The notes beneath the pieces are model-generated. The model saw only the letters and a list, made by a program, of their open reading frames with translations. It did not search any database and was not told where the DNA came from. From Muricea muricata (Eukaryota; Cnidaria; Anthozoa; Malacalcyonacea; Plexauridae), in assembly GCA_963855995.1 (NCBI GenBank), contig OY979717.1, forward strand, positions 19,133,906 through 19,197,905: a stretch of 64,000 nucleotides of DNA, in the 5' to 3' direction. The first letter of the stretch is position 1. The number at the start of each line of letters is the position of its first letter. Both the position numbers and the translations under genes were made by a program. Shown one piece after another: positions 34,301 to 45,148 of this stretch.

Positions 34301-37300
34301 ACTTTATTCAAGTACATTATATACCAGTGCCTAGTTCTTTAAAAAACACACTGTAGTCGCGTAGCCACCTAATATTTACTATATTCAGTTAAATTACTGT
34401 ATACCAATGCCTTGTTCTTTAAAAAACACACTAGCTGCGTGTGTACCTTACATAGAGTGTCTGATAAAAAAACCTGGTATCACAGTGTCACCCGTATGAA
34501 CCAGGCTTATTAAGTAAGTGACCGCTATTAAATAATGCCTTAGCAACGCTTCCCGTTATTTAAAGTGCCTATTAAGCTTACAATTGTATTATACCATATA
34601 TGCAATATAAGAAGTGCAACAATTTTTGTATGTTGTTTTGCGGCCTTGCTGCACAATTTTCGCAAAACAATTCATTGCTGTCTACGTTTGTCAGTTGGAC
34701 TTTATTTTAGTTAACCAGGCCATACGCCGGAAGAGACTTTTGCCGCGCTCGCTTCGGAATGTTTTCCTAGTGAATGCGTTTGGACATCGAAAAATGCATC
34801 AGAACGAAAAATTTGTATTTTGACAAAATCGAGCAGCATTAATTGTTTCTCCACTAAGCCGTTTCATTGATTGATTGAACATAAATCACAGCCAACAAAC
34901 ACATATTTGCAGTTACATAAATGATCACATAATATTTAACTTTCAGCACATATACAGTTATAATTACACAAGTTTTTTGCAACGTTTGTCTCTCATACAA
35001 GTTACTACAATTTATTTTTGACAATGTATCAAATGAATGTGTTGGTTCTCGCTGAGAAGTTTATTCTGCAAAGCCCGAAATTTGGTATGTACTTCCAATT
35101 TATTATTAACTTAACATCGATACAACGATACTACATATTATTATACATGTCCGGTCATATTAACCTTTGCGCACATTTCACTATTGGTTTGATCCATTTG
35201 AGTTTGACTAAATTTCTTTAGACGCTTAAGTACACAGCAGCGTACCATTTGACCACTTGACTAAGTGTTTGTCGAATGGAAGACAATGGTGTCGATTTGA
35301 TCACTTTGATCGATTCGACTGGCCCTTGTTTGGATCCTTAATGCACACCCAGTTACCCACCATTGGACCATTTGAGTAAGTGTTTGTGGAATGGAAGACA
35401 ATGGTGTCGATTTGTTCAATTTGATTATGATTCTGAGTTGGGCCAAAAACATATTTATGCCCGCGAACGTCAACTCTATTGTTATATTAAATGAGATAAT
35501 AAGGTTGCACACTTAGGCCTAGCCTTAGTCCTAATTTCATATTTTGAGAGTCCTAAGAGATCATATTTTGTAAAGATTAAGATTTAGATCTGGACATCTC
35601 ATCAGCTCCTCCGCGCTGTTAACGATATATTTCACACAAAAACAGTGCGTTGATGAGCAAAAATGTTGACTAATAATAACTGATTGTAGCATTAAAAATA
35701 TTTTTCATTCAGTATTAACAGATACAGAAACTATGTCCGACTATTTACTGGTCCCTTCGGTCGCAACCGAAAGATCTCTTTTGTACACCGCTCCCCCCTT
35801 CCCCCCGCCCCAACAGGGAATTTCCTAATAAAGGCCCTAAATACTTGTATTGGAAAATACGATTTATTCCACCGACTGAAAATCGAATGACGTCCGCCTG
35901 TGGCACAAACTTCAAATTAAGACTCTGACACAGACTCGATCGAGTTTAGTAAAATACCCATATGTAACAATTTCTCCCCGTGTTATTTCGTTGCATGCGT
36001 TACGTACGTTATCATTTATATAAAATTACCATTAATTCTGCAAAAGATCCTCTTTTACAAGTGCTTTGCATCAATCTTTTGGGAATATATTTAGCGAAGA
36101 CGAAGGTCGGTGGCTTTGAAGCAGAGACATTGTGCATTTACGGCTCATATCACTTTACCATATTTTTATAAATAGTAACTTAATATTATAGTAATTATGG
36201 ATCGTCTTAGAATATTGTTTTTTTTTATATTGTTGTGGATAAACAAACCACCAAAAGTATCAAAAACCTGAAGTAGTGTTGAAATTTCTGCGTTTTAGCT
36301 CATTTCATTCCTGTAAAAATTGTCAATTTACTGTTTCACTCGTTGACATACTTCACAAAACGGGGCTTAACTCGAATGACCTATTGGTTGATTCAAGCTT
36401 TCAGAATTATTAATAACTAGATTCAAGATTAAATGTGGTATAAAATGATTGTCTTATTCCAGGTCTGGTTGGTAAATGGCATCTTGGAATAAACTGCAAT
36501 GACAGAAAAGATGGCTGCTTTCTTCCCATGAACAACGGTTTTGATGAATTCTATGGCTTACCTATGACGCTCATCCGCGGCTCTTGCGGCCCAAACGACG
36601 AGTCAGCATTTACGAAGGCTGTTTGGCGACGACCTATAAAACCTGTAATGATAGCCAGCGTAATATTTTGGCTCGCCTTAATGGGGATTGGGATTCTTTC
36701 GAGGAAGACTGCAATTTTATTACTGTTTTCCACAGTTGTTCTTTTGTTTGTGATATTACTATTAGGTAACCCGGTTTACTCACAATTCGTTTGCGTGCTT
36801 ATGCGCGGATATGACGTTGTTGAACAGCCCATTGTTTTGGAAAATCTCACAGTACGGTTTACGGAGGAGGCGAAGCATTTCATTCACAAAAATAAACAAG
36901 AACCCTTTTTTCTTCTTATGTCCTACGCCAAAGTGCACACCAGTCTTTTTACATCACCACAATTCAAAGGTCACAGCGTGCACGGTCGTTATGGTGACAA
37001 TGTCGAAGAGATGGATTGGAGTGTAGGAGAAATTGTGTCCGCTCTTCAACGTGAAAATATATTGTCTAACACATTCGTATATTTTACTTCGGATCATGGG
37101 CCGTTCCTTGAAGAAGAACTTGAATCTGGTGAACATTGTGGAGGATGGAACGGACTTTATCGAGGAGGTTGGTAAAAAAAATCGGTTTTCATTAAACAAC
37201 TGGTGTCTTGTTTACCTTTTTTTCTACAGAATCATTATCCAAATGAGTTCCGGGGGGCATTCTCTGAATCCCTGCATATATTCTCCTTGTTGTATGAACG

Positions 37301-38046
37301 CGGGATGAAGATTCATCAGGAAGCTAAGGCTGTTAATGTATGCCCCCACCGAACCCCGTTTCTGTTTCGTTTAATTTGTCTGATCATTACTGAGCATTGC
37401 ATGAAGGTCAATCGTTTTGTCAATGCTTGCAGGTAAAGGTCAAAGTTGGGAAGGAGGGATCCGCGTTCCAACCATAGCTATGTGGAAGAATAATATCCCA
37501 GAAGGAATAACAGTCAACGAAGCAACAAACACAATGGACATTTTTACAACAATTGCTCAACTTGCAGGTGGTAAAATTCCGGATGACAGGATCATTGATG
37601 GTAAAAACATTCTTCCATTGTTAAGACTAGAAGAAGCTGTGTCACCTCATCAGTTTATGTTTCACTATTGTGGTACGGCAATCCAGGCGGTGAGGTACAG
37701 ACCGCCGACAGGAAATGTGACCTGGAAAGCTCACTTTATCACTCCAAACTGGGACGAAGGAAAAGAGCATTGTGCGCAATCACACCCTGTGTGTGCATGT
37801 TTCGGGAAACATGTAACTAAGCATGATCCACCATTGCTCTATGATATCACTAGCGATCCCTATGAGAGGAACCAACTGGATGCAATCCAGTATCAGGACA
37901 TTATTTTGAAAATGAGGAAAGCAATAGAAAAACACACGCAGGGAATAAAACCAGTCCCGAAGCAGATGGGTTATCCAAATGCTTGGTGGAGTTACCGCCG
38001 TCAACCCTGTTGTAACTTTCCGTACTGCTCTTGTGTTGAATCTTGA
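31337..38046 (+). CDS. Steryl-sulfatase-like arylsulfatase with membrane hairpin
   Basis: Three exons: 31337-31736, 36463-37167, 37433-38046; phases 1 and 1; 1719 nt, 572 residues, close to human steryl sulfatase. Sulfatases remove sulfate esters using a formylglycine made from Cys or Ser. The modification motif CTPSR is intact (Cys78). Residues 1-21 are a signal peptide, VDDLGIGD (37-44) carries metal-binding Asp residues, GKWHLG follows exon 2's start, and TSDHG and GGIRVP mark the C-terminal half. Two adjacent hydrophobic helices at about 195-212 and 216-235 match the ER-membrane hairpin of the STS/ARSD/E/F group, so the substrate is probably a hydrophobic sulfate such as a steroid sulfate; this is inference. 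The Cys-rich C-terminus (CCNFPYCSC) also fits that group. Intron 1 is 4.7 kb and repeat-rich. Which member of the group it is orthologous to cannot be told. Confidence 0.93.
34255..34445. repeat. Tandem repeat of about 78 bp, 2.4 copies
   Basis: TTCTTTAAAGAACACACT or TTCTTTAAAAAACACACT recurs at about 34259, 34335 and 34415, each followed by GCGTAGCCACC (diverged in the last copy) and, in the first two, AATATTTACT. It lies in sulfatase intron 1. Confidence 0.75.
35226..35450. repeat. Two-copy tandem duplication, about 115 bp period
   Basis: AAGTGTTTGTCGAATGGAAG near 35263 and AAGTGTTTGTGGAATGGAAG near 35378 are each followed by ACAATGGTGTCGATTTG and preceded by a GACCACTTGA/GACCATTTGA stretch. 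It lies in sulfatase intron 1. Confidence 0.75.
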
Positions 38047-38333
38047 TTTGTTAAAAACAGGAACTATTTAGCAAGATTAATTTTAACTGATTTAGATTTT
38101 AATGCAACAGACTGTGGTCAGAGCTTGTTAATTTAGAGACGTTAGTATACTAGCTAATTGAACAAAGATTTCTCTAGAAAAACTAATTAGCCAACAACGG
38201 TGTTTACTATAATTCTCATAGTATACTGTATTAATACGTTTGTACTCATCCATGTACGGTCGTTTCCAGCATTTAGGACTTGAATCATGATTCAAGATGT
38301 CATTTCAACCAAGAGCTATTATGTTTTGCGTTG

Positions 38334-38537
38334 TTATGTTATGTTATGTTATGTTATGTTATGTTATATTATGTCATGTCATGTCATGTCATGTCATGTC
38401 ATGTCATGTCACGTCATGTCACGTCACGTCACGTCACGTCACGTCACGTCACGTCACGTCACGTCACGTCACGTCACGTCACGTCACGTCACGTCATGTC
38501 ATGTTATGTTATGTTATGTTATGTTATGTTATGTTAT
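38334..38537. repeat. Pentanucleotide satellite ATGTT/ATGTC/ACGTC
   Basis: About 40 five-base units with a symmetrical layout: ATGTT outside, ATGTC inside that, and a core of ACGTC units. Because the unit is five bases long, all three plus-strand frames stay open and give periodic Cys/His/Val/Met/Ser peptides that are not real genes. Confidence 0.95.
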
Positions 38538-38673
38538 AAGGTTTTTTTAAATTTAATACTTGTTGCCAGAGACGATTAGGAAAGTACTAATTTCTTGGCA
38601 AGCGAGGACTGGGTCGCACATACGCGTCCCTTCGTACTTATGAACCGGTGTTTCGTTAATCTGGCTGTAATGC

Positions 38674-39307
38674 AACCTGATTCTCAGGGTCTTCATCTTC
38701 GCTACCCGCGCTACGGCGAAGACCCTGACACAGGCTGGTCACGTGGCACCCAGATTTTTGGGTGCTTAACATTCGTACTTAGCAGGCGTAGATAAAAACG
38801 CGTTATCACAAATTATTGTCAAACAACAATGGAGGCCGACGAAGCGGGGAGTCATCTGATTCTAAAGCCCGTTTTCCACTTCATCCGTATCGTAGCAAAA
38901 CGTAGCGTATTTCATTGTTTCGTGAACACTCAGGCAGAACTAATGATATCGACACAATAGAATACGCTACGTTTCGCTAAGATACGGTTGAAGTGGAAAA
39001 CGGGCTTTTAAGACCGCAGAGCCAAGACCGTATCTTTGCTTTCTTTTGTGTTTGCATCAGGCTATTGTAATCTAAAATCTGCTGATTGTTAAAATCTGAA
39101 ATTAAAAGCGTATCATTAATCCCTCCGATCCGAACATCTTACAAGCAACTAATAATTAACGCGTTTATAAACAAAAGATCCTTTCCCACCCCTCCCACGT
39201 TTTGCCGCTCGACGTGGCACCCAAAATCTGGGTGCCACGTGAACAGCGTGTGTCAGGGTCTTTGCCGTAGCGCGGGTAGCGGAGGTAAAAACCCTGAAAA
39301 TCAGGTT
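38674..39307. mobile_element. 634-bp inverted-repeat element with 11-bp target duplication
   Basis: The ends are AACCTGATT and AATCAGGTT, with about 110-bp arms containing CCGTAGCGCGGGTAGCG and CTGGGTGCCACGTGA. GGCTGTAATGC occurs directly at 38663-38673 and 39308-39318, a Mutator-sized duplication. The interior hosts a further hairpin at 38863-39010. Confidence 0.8.
38863..39010. mobile_element. 148-bp hairpin element nested in 38674-39307
   Basis: TAAAGCCCGTTTTCCACTTC...CGTAGCGTATT pairs with AATACGCTACG...GAAGTGGAAAACGGGCTTTT. Stem about 50 bases with few mismatches. No coding capacity. Confidence 0.8.
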
Positions 39308-40763
39308 GGCTGTAATGCATGAATAGCCTAACAATTTCTTGAGCTAATATCAGAACCGGCTCTGTTGCATATCATACATGCCGTAACAGAGTCCCGAAGG
39401 GGCCGCGGGGGGTGTTCTATTCCACTTTCCAGCCCAAATTTTGACTAAATCCCGCACAAATCCCATAGTCCAGGTGGCTGTGTTATTACTCCGCCTGCCG
39501 TAGGCGAGGCGGAGTTTTAAATTCGCCCCGTTTCTGTTTTTTTTTTTTTTTATTATTTTTTTTCGGTGTCAGAAGTCGGTGCAGCGCTCATGGGTGATAC
39601 CGCTGGCACAAACCGCGTGAGCCGACCTAAACACGGCGTTTAAACTCAATTTCTAGCGAAATGTGTCAACAAAACACGCATTTAAACGTGCATGCTAGAA
39701 CATCTAAACCGCAAGAAGGTTTTACGTGCAAAGATTCTCATGCAAAATGCTTTAAAACGACAAATTCCAGCGATGTGTCGCGGTGAAGTTTTGAGAGCGT
39801 GTTTCCGTCATTTTCTGGTTTATTCCTACTTTTAAGGAAATTTAGAAATTCCTACACAAGAATCAAACGCAAATTCTACTGAAATATCTACATACAAAAC
39901 ACTTTTTTTAACATGTAATAGTTAACAAAAAGGGACAGGAAGGTTCTTTATCAAAACATTGCCCCAGAAATGTTTTAAAACGGCAAATTCTGATAGACTC
40001 CATCATTCCATGATTAAGGAATGAGTCTAGGAAATGTGTTCCTAATTCTAAACACGTTGTGATTGCTTTCCTTGGTTTTCTATTTCTACCTATGTTGAGA
40101 TGCTAATATTTCGTGCAAAATGATTTATTTGCTTGTAGGATCTCATGTAATTATAAAAGGTAAGAGACATTTTACATTCCAATTCCAGAAATACATAATA
40201 TTATGTTAGTCTAAAGTTCCCAACAAATTATATCGTGGATACTTCAGACTTCAAACTTAATAGCTTAGTATTTTTTTTAATTTTTGTTGTTTTTATGAGC
40301 GATTTTAATACTTGTTTTGTTAGAACGTCAACAGTCATAGCTGAGTGCGGCATTTTAGTCTTTACCTATAGTATTTATAATAACTTTCTTTATAAAAAAA
40401 TTGACATGTTTATTGTTGAATAGTTGACTCAGAGAAAGGATTTCAAATTGGATATCACAGAAAATACAGATCACAGAAATACTTTTAAGTCGATTACTGC
40501 AAAGATTGTTGCTATAATTATTAATATAGCAAGAAAAAAACTCAAAAATGCAAAATAAAAAAAGGAACAAAATTTAACTTAAATTCTAACTTAAATTTAG
40601 TAAAACTTCAACTGGCACTTTCTCAATTTGCCAAAACTTTATCAGACACCCTGCCTATATACCAATGTTTTAACTGACACCTGAAGCTTTCTGGAAGTAA
40701 ATACTTTGTCAGCATGTCGAAAGTCTAACTGACAACTTGTGGGCATGTACAGGTCAAAGTCTA

Positions 40764-41240
40764 ACCGACATCTTGTCAACAAGCCAAAAGCCTTACCGAC
40801 ATCTTGTCAACAAGCCAAAAGCCTAACCGACATCTTGTCACCAAGCCAAAAGCCTAACCAACATCTTGTCAACAAGCAAAAAGCATTACCGACATCTTGT
40901 CAACAAGCCAAAAGCCTAACCAACATCTTGTCAACAAGCCAAAAGCCTAACTGACATCTTGTCAACAAGCCAAAAACCTAACCGACATCTTGTCAACATG
41001 CCAAAAGTCTAACTAGGAGCATATCAACATGTCAAAAGTCCATTTCAAAGCTTGTCCACATATCAAAAGACTAACTCAGATCTTATCAACATGTCAAAAG
41101 TCTGGTCGAAAACTTGTCAACTAGTCAAAATCCTTACCAACATTTAATAAACATGCCAAATATTTACCTGACACCTTATCAACACATCAAATATCTAATT
41201 CAAAGCTTGTCAATATATCAAAAGGCTAGCCAACATTTTC
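40764..41240. repeat. 31-bp minisatellite, decaying to the right
   Basis: The consensus unit contains CCGACATCTTGTCAACAAGC followed by CAAAAGCCTAA. About eight good units run to roughly 41005, then diverged units (CATGTCAAAAGTC, CTTATCAACA) continue to about 41240. The 93-nt supercycle keeps one frame open at 40739-40954 by periodicity only. Confidence 0.9.
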
Positions 41241-42029
41241 CCAACAAATTATATCGTGGAGACTTCAGGCAGTGTGCTACAGAATAGATTTAATAAATTG
41301 ATGGATTTAATAGATTGATGTATTGTATACACTTTTAGTAAAATTTTCTTTACTTGCAAAATAAAACAGCTATATGTTGGTGGTATTATGGCAAAAGAAT
41401 CTTGTTTAACATATGTACTATGAAAGTCTTTAATTTAAATTAAATTCTAAAAACTGCAATCCTACTAGGACTCTGGACAGAGTGCCTGGCAGGTCACTCA
41501 GACATTGATTTTTGGTTATCTTAGTGATTACATAAGATGTGCTAGCAATGTCTTAAGATGCCTTGGAAGGTACCCTAATAATAATTGATTTAAAAAGGAA
41601 TTAGTTGGGCAGAACAGAGATAAGTGAATATACCCCACCCCCAATGAAAGCTCTAGTTACAGCCCTGCCTGGTTTTGTGCCCATTTTCGTTTGGCAGGCG
41701 GAGTGAACGCCTTAGCAGGCGTCTTGTTTGAATCTTAAATTCATGTCTATTTACTGTTTTTTGGCTCATGAATCCCACTCCCAGAGCAATTCCCAGCTCC
41801 CATGCATTTCACCCCTTCAGGACCCTCCAGTAACCATGCAAAAAGTTAATTCTGTCAAAAAACCAATCCGTAATTGACATTGCATCAATCTCGTACCCAG
41901 AGCAATATCGATAATTTTCCCCGTAGTGATCAGCGAACGTGACAGTTGACCGGAGAAACGTTGAAGGTCAGGGTTCAAACAAGTCGGCAAACACTGCCAA
42001 AAAGTCGCTACATGCAGCATTTTCGGCTA

Positions 42030-42350
42030 AGTGTTCCACGAACCACCGCAACTTAAGCATTTTGCTGCGGCTACACTGCCAAAAACGAACAACCTGTAAT
42101 GGCCTGACCAAAACAGATTGAACAATGTTGCGCTGCCCACATTGTTCAATGTTGTCATTTGTCAACAATATTGAACAAGTTGTTGAGCCTGGATCCAGCC
42201 TGCAATCAGGTGCAACAATGTTAAACAATATCGTTGACAACCTTGATCAATGTGGGCAGCAAAGCATTGTTCAATGCTGTTTTCATCAGGCCAGAACAGG
42301 TTGTTCGTTTTTTTTGCTGCGGCTACGCGTTGCGGTTCGCGGTATTCTTG
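42030..42350. mobile_element. Palindromic element rich in AACAATGTTGAACAAT
   Basis: The outer arms are TTTTGCTGCGGCTAC with AACGAACAACCTGT at the left, and ACAGGTTGTTCGTT with TTTTTGCTGCGGCTAC at the right. The inner arms are CAATGTTGCGCTGCCCACATTG and CAATGTGGGCAGCAAAGCATTG. The CTGCGGCTAC parts are direct, the rest inverted, so the structure is composite. No gene. Confidence 0.6.
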
Positions 42351-42487
42351 AATAATTAAGCAAACCATTATTAGTGGTTTCGAAGAAACAAGGAGAGCAA
42401 ATGACAAATACAAAGAAGTTCGAAAGTGGAAAATGTTGAAAATGCAACGAATCCGGATATGAGCGCTTGTATCTGCAGAATTTCACT

Positions 42488-42597
42488 CTCCTCCGCAGAG
42501 GCGTTTCTCAAGCTAGTGCCTTTTCATTAGTCGTACATGACGTTTCTTAATATACCAAGGTTCACGAAGGATCAAAAAGCCTCTGCGGAGGAGAGTG
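42488..42597. repeat. Inverted repeat CTCTCCTCCGCAGAGGC
   Basis: CTCTCCTCCGCAGAGGC at 42488-42504 and its exact complement GCCTCTGCGGAGGAGAG near 42581-42597 enclose about 75 bases. Could be a small foldback element or its remnant. Confidence 0.7.
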
Positions 42598-42702
42598 GCA
42601 AACTTTGAAAAACGATGCGAAAATCACCCACCCTCTCATCCACGTGCAGTGCTGTGTTGCCATGGTAGTTGTCTCAACGCATGTTAGCATATCGAATGAA
42701 AT

Positions 42703-42842
42703 CGAATAGCACTTATGCAGGTTTTCACTAAGCCTACTGTGCTCACCACCAAGCCTCGCATTGACGCAATACGTTCTCTGCACATCTAAGCGAGGCTTGG
42801 TGGTGAGACAGTAGCCTTAGGGAAAACCCGCATAAGTGCTAT
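42703..42842. mobile_element. Hairpin element with TAGCACTTATGC ends
   Basis: AATAGCACTTATGCAGGTTTTC...CTCACCACCAAGCCTCGC pairs with GCGAGGCTTGGTGGTGAG...AAAACCCGCATAAGTGCTATT. A relative covers about 45178-45280 (CTGACCACCATGCCTC and GGTTTTGTGGTGAGG). It lies about 310 bases upstream of the intronless gene. Confidence 0.7.
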
Positions 42843-43152
42843 TGAGACATGCTGTGTGGGGAAATTCTGCGTGGACAGTCGAAAACACAGCATATTCGGA
42901 TACGTGAGGTCGCGTAAAGTTGCGACAGCAACAAAATGTTTGCGGATAGAAACCGATACGGGTACATTTAGGGAAGACCTTCTAAATACCGAAATAATTA
43001 AAGTCTAATTTGTGTCGCGTTCAGACGAGTTTTGACATGACACTCATCATATTACACTCGTCACAGTCTCGTGATTTCGAGTTCCTACTTCCTCAATACA
43101 TTGCTGTCATCGACACTCGATGCTTCAAACTCGTATTCAATCACAATAAACA

Positions 43153-44874
43153 ATGACTAAAGCAATCTCGGCAGTTTTGAAGTTTGCCTTCGGTTTTATA
43201 TCGAACAAACTTCGTACATACAGCGCTGGGAAACTCCAGGATGGGGATCTCGCCGACGAAAAATTTAGGGGTTGGATTGTGCGTGAACTGGACGACATCA
43301 AGTTCAAACTTGATGCCATTTCGAGGAAAGATCTTTCTATGGCCATAAGTTGTCTGGAGCAAGGTATCAAACGCCTGATTCTTTTCAGGGGCGATTCATT
43401 TAAAATTGGAAAGTCGCCACTCGAAAACCATCCCAATGACCACAAGCAGGTCCTAACCGAAACAACTGAACAGACGGTAGAAAATGCAGTTGCACTTGCC
43501 AGCGCCATTGGAAAAGTAAAGATAGAATCAAATGAAAGATTTTTATCGGCTAAACAATCGTTCACAAAAGCCGGAGAGAAAGCAAGTGAAGCATTTCATA
43601 ACGCATCTCTGAGCTTGAGCGACAGAATTTTAGCATGCAAAGTACGGATTGCAAGCGGGATACTTGAAAAAGTCGACGACTTGCAAGTTGCAGCGAGTGA
43701 CTGTTTGCACTATCTGCAAGACTTGCACAACATGTCGGCTATTAAAGAAATGTTTTCAGTGCACGTCCATGGAGGGCTAAAATCGCTTTTCAAAAAGGAT
43801 TCCCGAGGGGAAATGGTTGATACCGTAACGATGATCAATTTGCTACTGGCAGATTTTATCACAAAGTATACAAAACTTAGGATGGGTGTTCTGGATTGGC
43901 CGCTGATAGAGTGCAACAAGCGAGTTATTCATCCAATCCATTATGCGAGAGAAAGCGTGCAGAAAATGAAGGAAATAGGGATAACTCCTCCTTGGAATAT
44001 CACAGTAAACAAGGAGCCAATTGATGAACTGCTGCTGCAGAGTTTTGCAATAGACGGCAAAGCGGATATAGTACGTGTGTTTAGTGGCGGTTATCATCCT
44101 CGAAAGCTGGACCGAGCTACAGGCGAGTGGAAACCGCTCTCCCTTTCCCCTGCAGGTGATAGTGATTGCTACGGCAGATCTGTGGCCATCGACGACGACA
44201 ACAATATTTATGTTTTGTCATGTGAGCGTATACATGACGCCCATAATCTCGAAGATAATTTGTCAGTTTACCATTCCGATGGCACAATTGTGTATCACCG
44301 CCGTCCTTTAAACTTCGCCAAAGAAGGAGCAATCGCTGCTATTACTGTGACTAAAGACAAGAAGATTATGTTTTGTTCTTTCAAAGGCCTTGGGTGTAAA
44401 ACTGGCACGTTATACATATGTGATCCCAGTGGAGAGCTCATCGTAAGCTTTCCTATACGTCTGAATTCTCCATTTGAAAGAGTGCTAGGTATCTTTGTAT
44501 CTGACGATATATCAGCGGATAATGAAATAACAGTTGTGACAGGCATGAAGGCTGAACAGGTCCATCTCGTCCAACTCTATGTCTACACACAAGAAGGAAT
44601 GTTGAAACGTACAGCTACTTTATGTCACGCATCATCCAAGGATTACAAAGTTTCCTTTGATAATGTTACAAAGAATTACATAATTTGCAGTGCTGCTCCA
44701 TTTGACGAAATAGTGAATGTCAAGTATGTTTCTGGAGATGGTGAGCTTCGAAATTCACTTTTTCTTGATAGAAACTACGTCGTTGATTATGAAAACGTTG
44801 GCTTTCTAATCAGTCATGCAGATGGTGCAATCGCCTTAGTTAATTCATACTGTGTATTCCATCTGCAGATGTAA
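43153..44874 (+). CDS. Intronless 573-residue protein: helical N-terminus, beta-propeller-like C-terminus
   Basis: One uninterrupted frame of 1722 nt. The ATG has A at -3, and poly(A) signal AATAAA lies 269 bases past the stop. Residues 1-270 are predicted mostly helical, with FRGWIVRELDDIKFKLDAIS and a second helical block ending in LQDLHNMSAIKEMF. There is no signal peptide or clear membrane helix. From about 295 on, short beta-strand blocks repeat with an NHL-like flavour, for example GRSVAIDDDNNIYVLSC and GTLYICDPSGELIVSF. I recall similar single-exon proteins expanded in sea anemones and corals, but no named domain or function. Possible roles as a scaffold or sensor are guesses. Coding is supported by its length, codon periodicity and the absence of a comparable frame in surrounding DNA. 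Confidence 0.85.
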   Translation: MTKAISAVLKFAFGFISNKLRTYSAGKLQDGDLADEKFRGWIVRELDDIKFKLDAISRKDLSMAISCLEQGIKRLILFRGDSFKIGKSPLENHPNDHKQVLTETTEQTVENAVALASAIGKVKIESNERFLSAKQSFTKAGEKASEAFHNASLSLSDRILACKVRIASGILEKVDDLQVAASDCLHYLQDLHNMSAIKEMFSVHVHGGLKSLFKKDSRGEMVDTVTMINLLLADFITKYTKLRMGVLDWPLIECNKRVIHPIHYARESVQKMKEIGITPPWNITVNKEPIDELLLQSFAIDGKADIVRVFSGGYHPRKLDRATGEWKPLSLSPAGDSDCYGRSVAIDDDNNIYVLSCERIHDAHNLEDNLSVYHSDGTIVYHRRPLNFAKEGAIAAITVTKDKKIMFCSFKGLGCKTGTLYICDPSGELIVSFPIRLNSPFERVLGIFVSDDISADNEITVVTGMKAEQVHLVQLYVYTQEGMLKRTATLCHASSKDYKVSFDNVTKNYIICSAAPFDEIVNVKYVSGDGELRNSLFLDRNYVVDYENVGFLISHADGAIALVNSYCVFHLQM

Positions 44875-45142
44875 CAATAGTGAACCTGACTTTATTCAGT
44901 ATACACAAGGTTTTATACCATTGGCTAAAGAACAGTCTGTGGTCAAAACTGCTTGACACGCTTTCGCTCTGTAGGAAGTGTTGACAATGTATGTATCTTT
45001 AAATTATAATTATTTATTAATTGCGCGCGAGTTATCACCAATATTTAATTTTCGTCGGCCAGCATAATTTATCTGAATGCCATCGACGGAAATCTCTCAT
45101 GCAAATTGTTTGTAATATTTATGAATTATTGAGATATAACCA

Positions 45143-45148
45143 AATAAA
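45143..45148 (+). promoter_or_regulatory. Poly(A) signal of the intronless gene
   Basis: Plus-strand AATAAA is the first canonical hexamer after the stop codon, 269 bases downstream. Assignment is by position only. Confidence 0.5.

Larger units (their letters stand above)
38047..43152. other. Repeat-rich intergenic region
   Basis: No host exon is convincing. From left to right it holds a pentanucleotide satellite (38334-38537), a nested pair of inverted-repeat elements (38674-39307 and 38863-39010), a T-run near 39536-39560, a 31-bp minisatellite (about 40764-41240), a partial CAGGGCCGTAACTAG-family copy (about 41590-41670), and three inverted repeats at 42030-42350, 42488-42597 and 42703-42842. 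Confidence 0.6.

Noticed and set aside
37168..37432. Open frames at 37033-37436 overlapping the sulfatase
   Set aside because: This is the 265-base intron between sulfatase exons 2 and 3; the conserved protein reads straight across it with phase 1.
38280..38579. Three overlapping plus-strand open frames encoding Cys/His/Val repeats
   Set aside because: They result from the five-base satellite, which is stop-free in all three frames; no start context, splice sites or non-repeat sequence.
40739..40954. Repetitive 71-residue frame
   Set aside because: Pure product of the 31-bp minisatellite; the frame closes when the units diverge.
40739..41240. CRISPR-like array
   Set aside because: Units are directly adjacent with no unique spacers, in an animal genome; it is a minisatellite.
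43137..43565. 142-residue antisense frame
   Set aside because: Shadow of the intronless gene on the opposite strand, low complexity in Ser/Phe, no independent signal.
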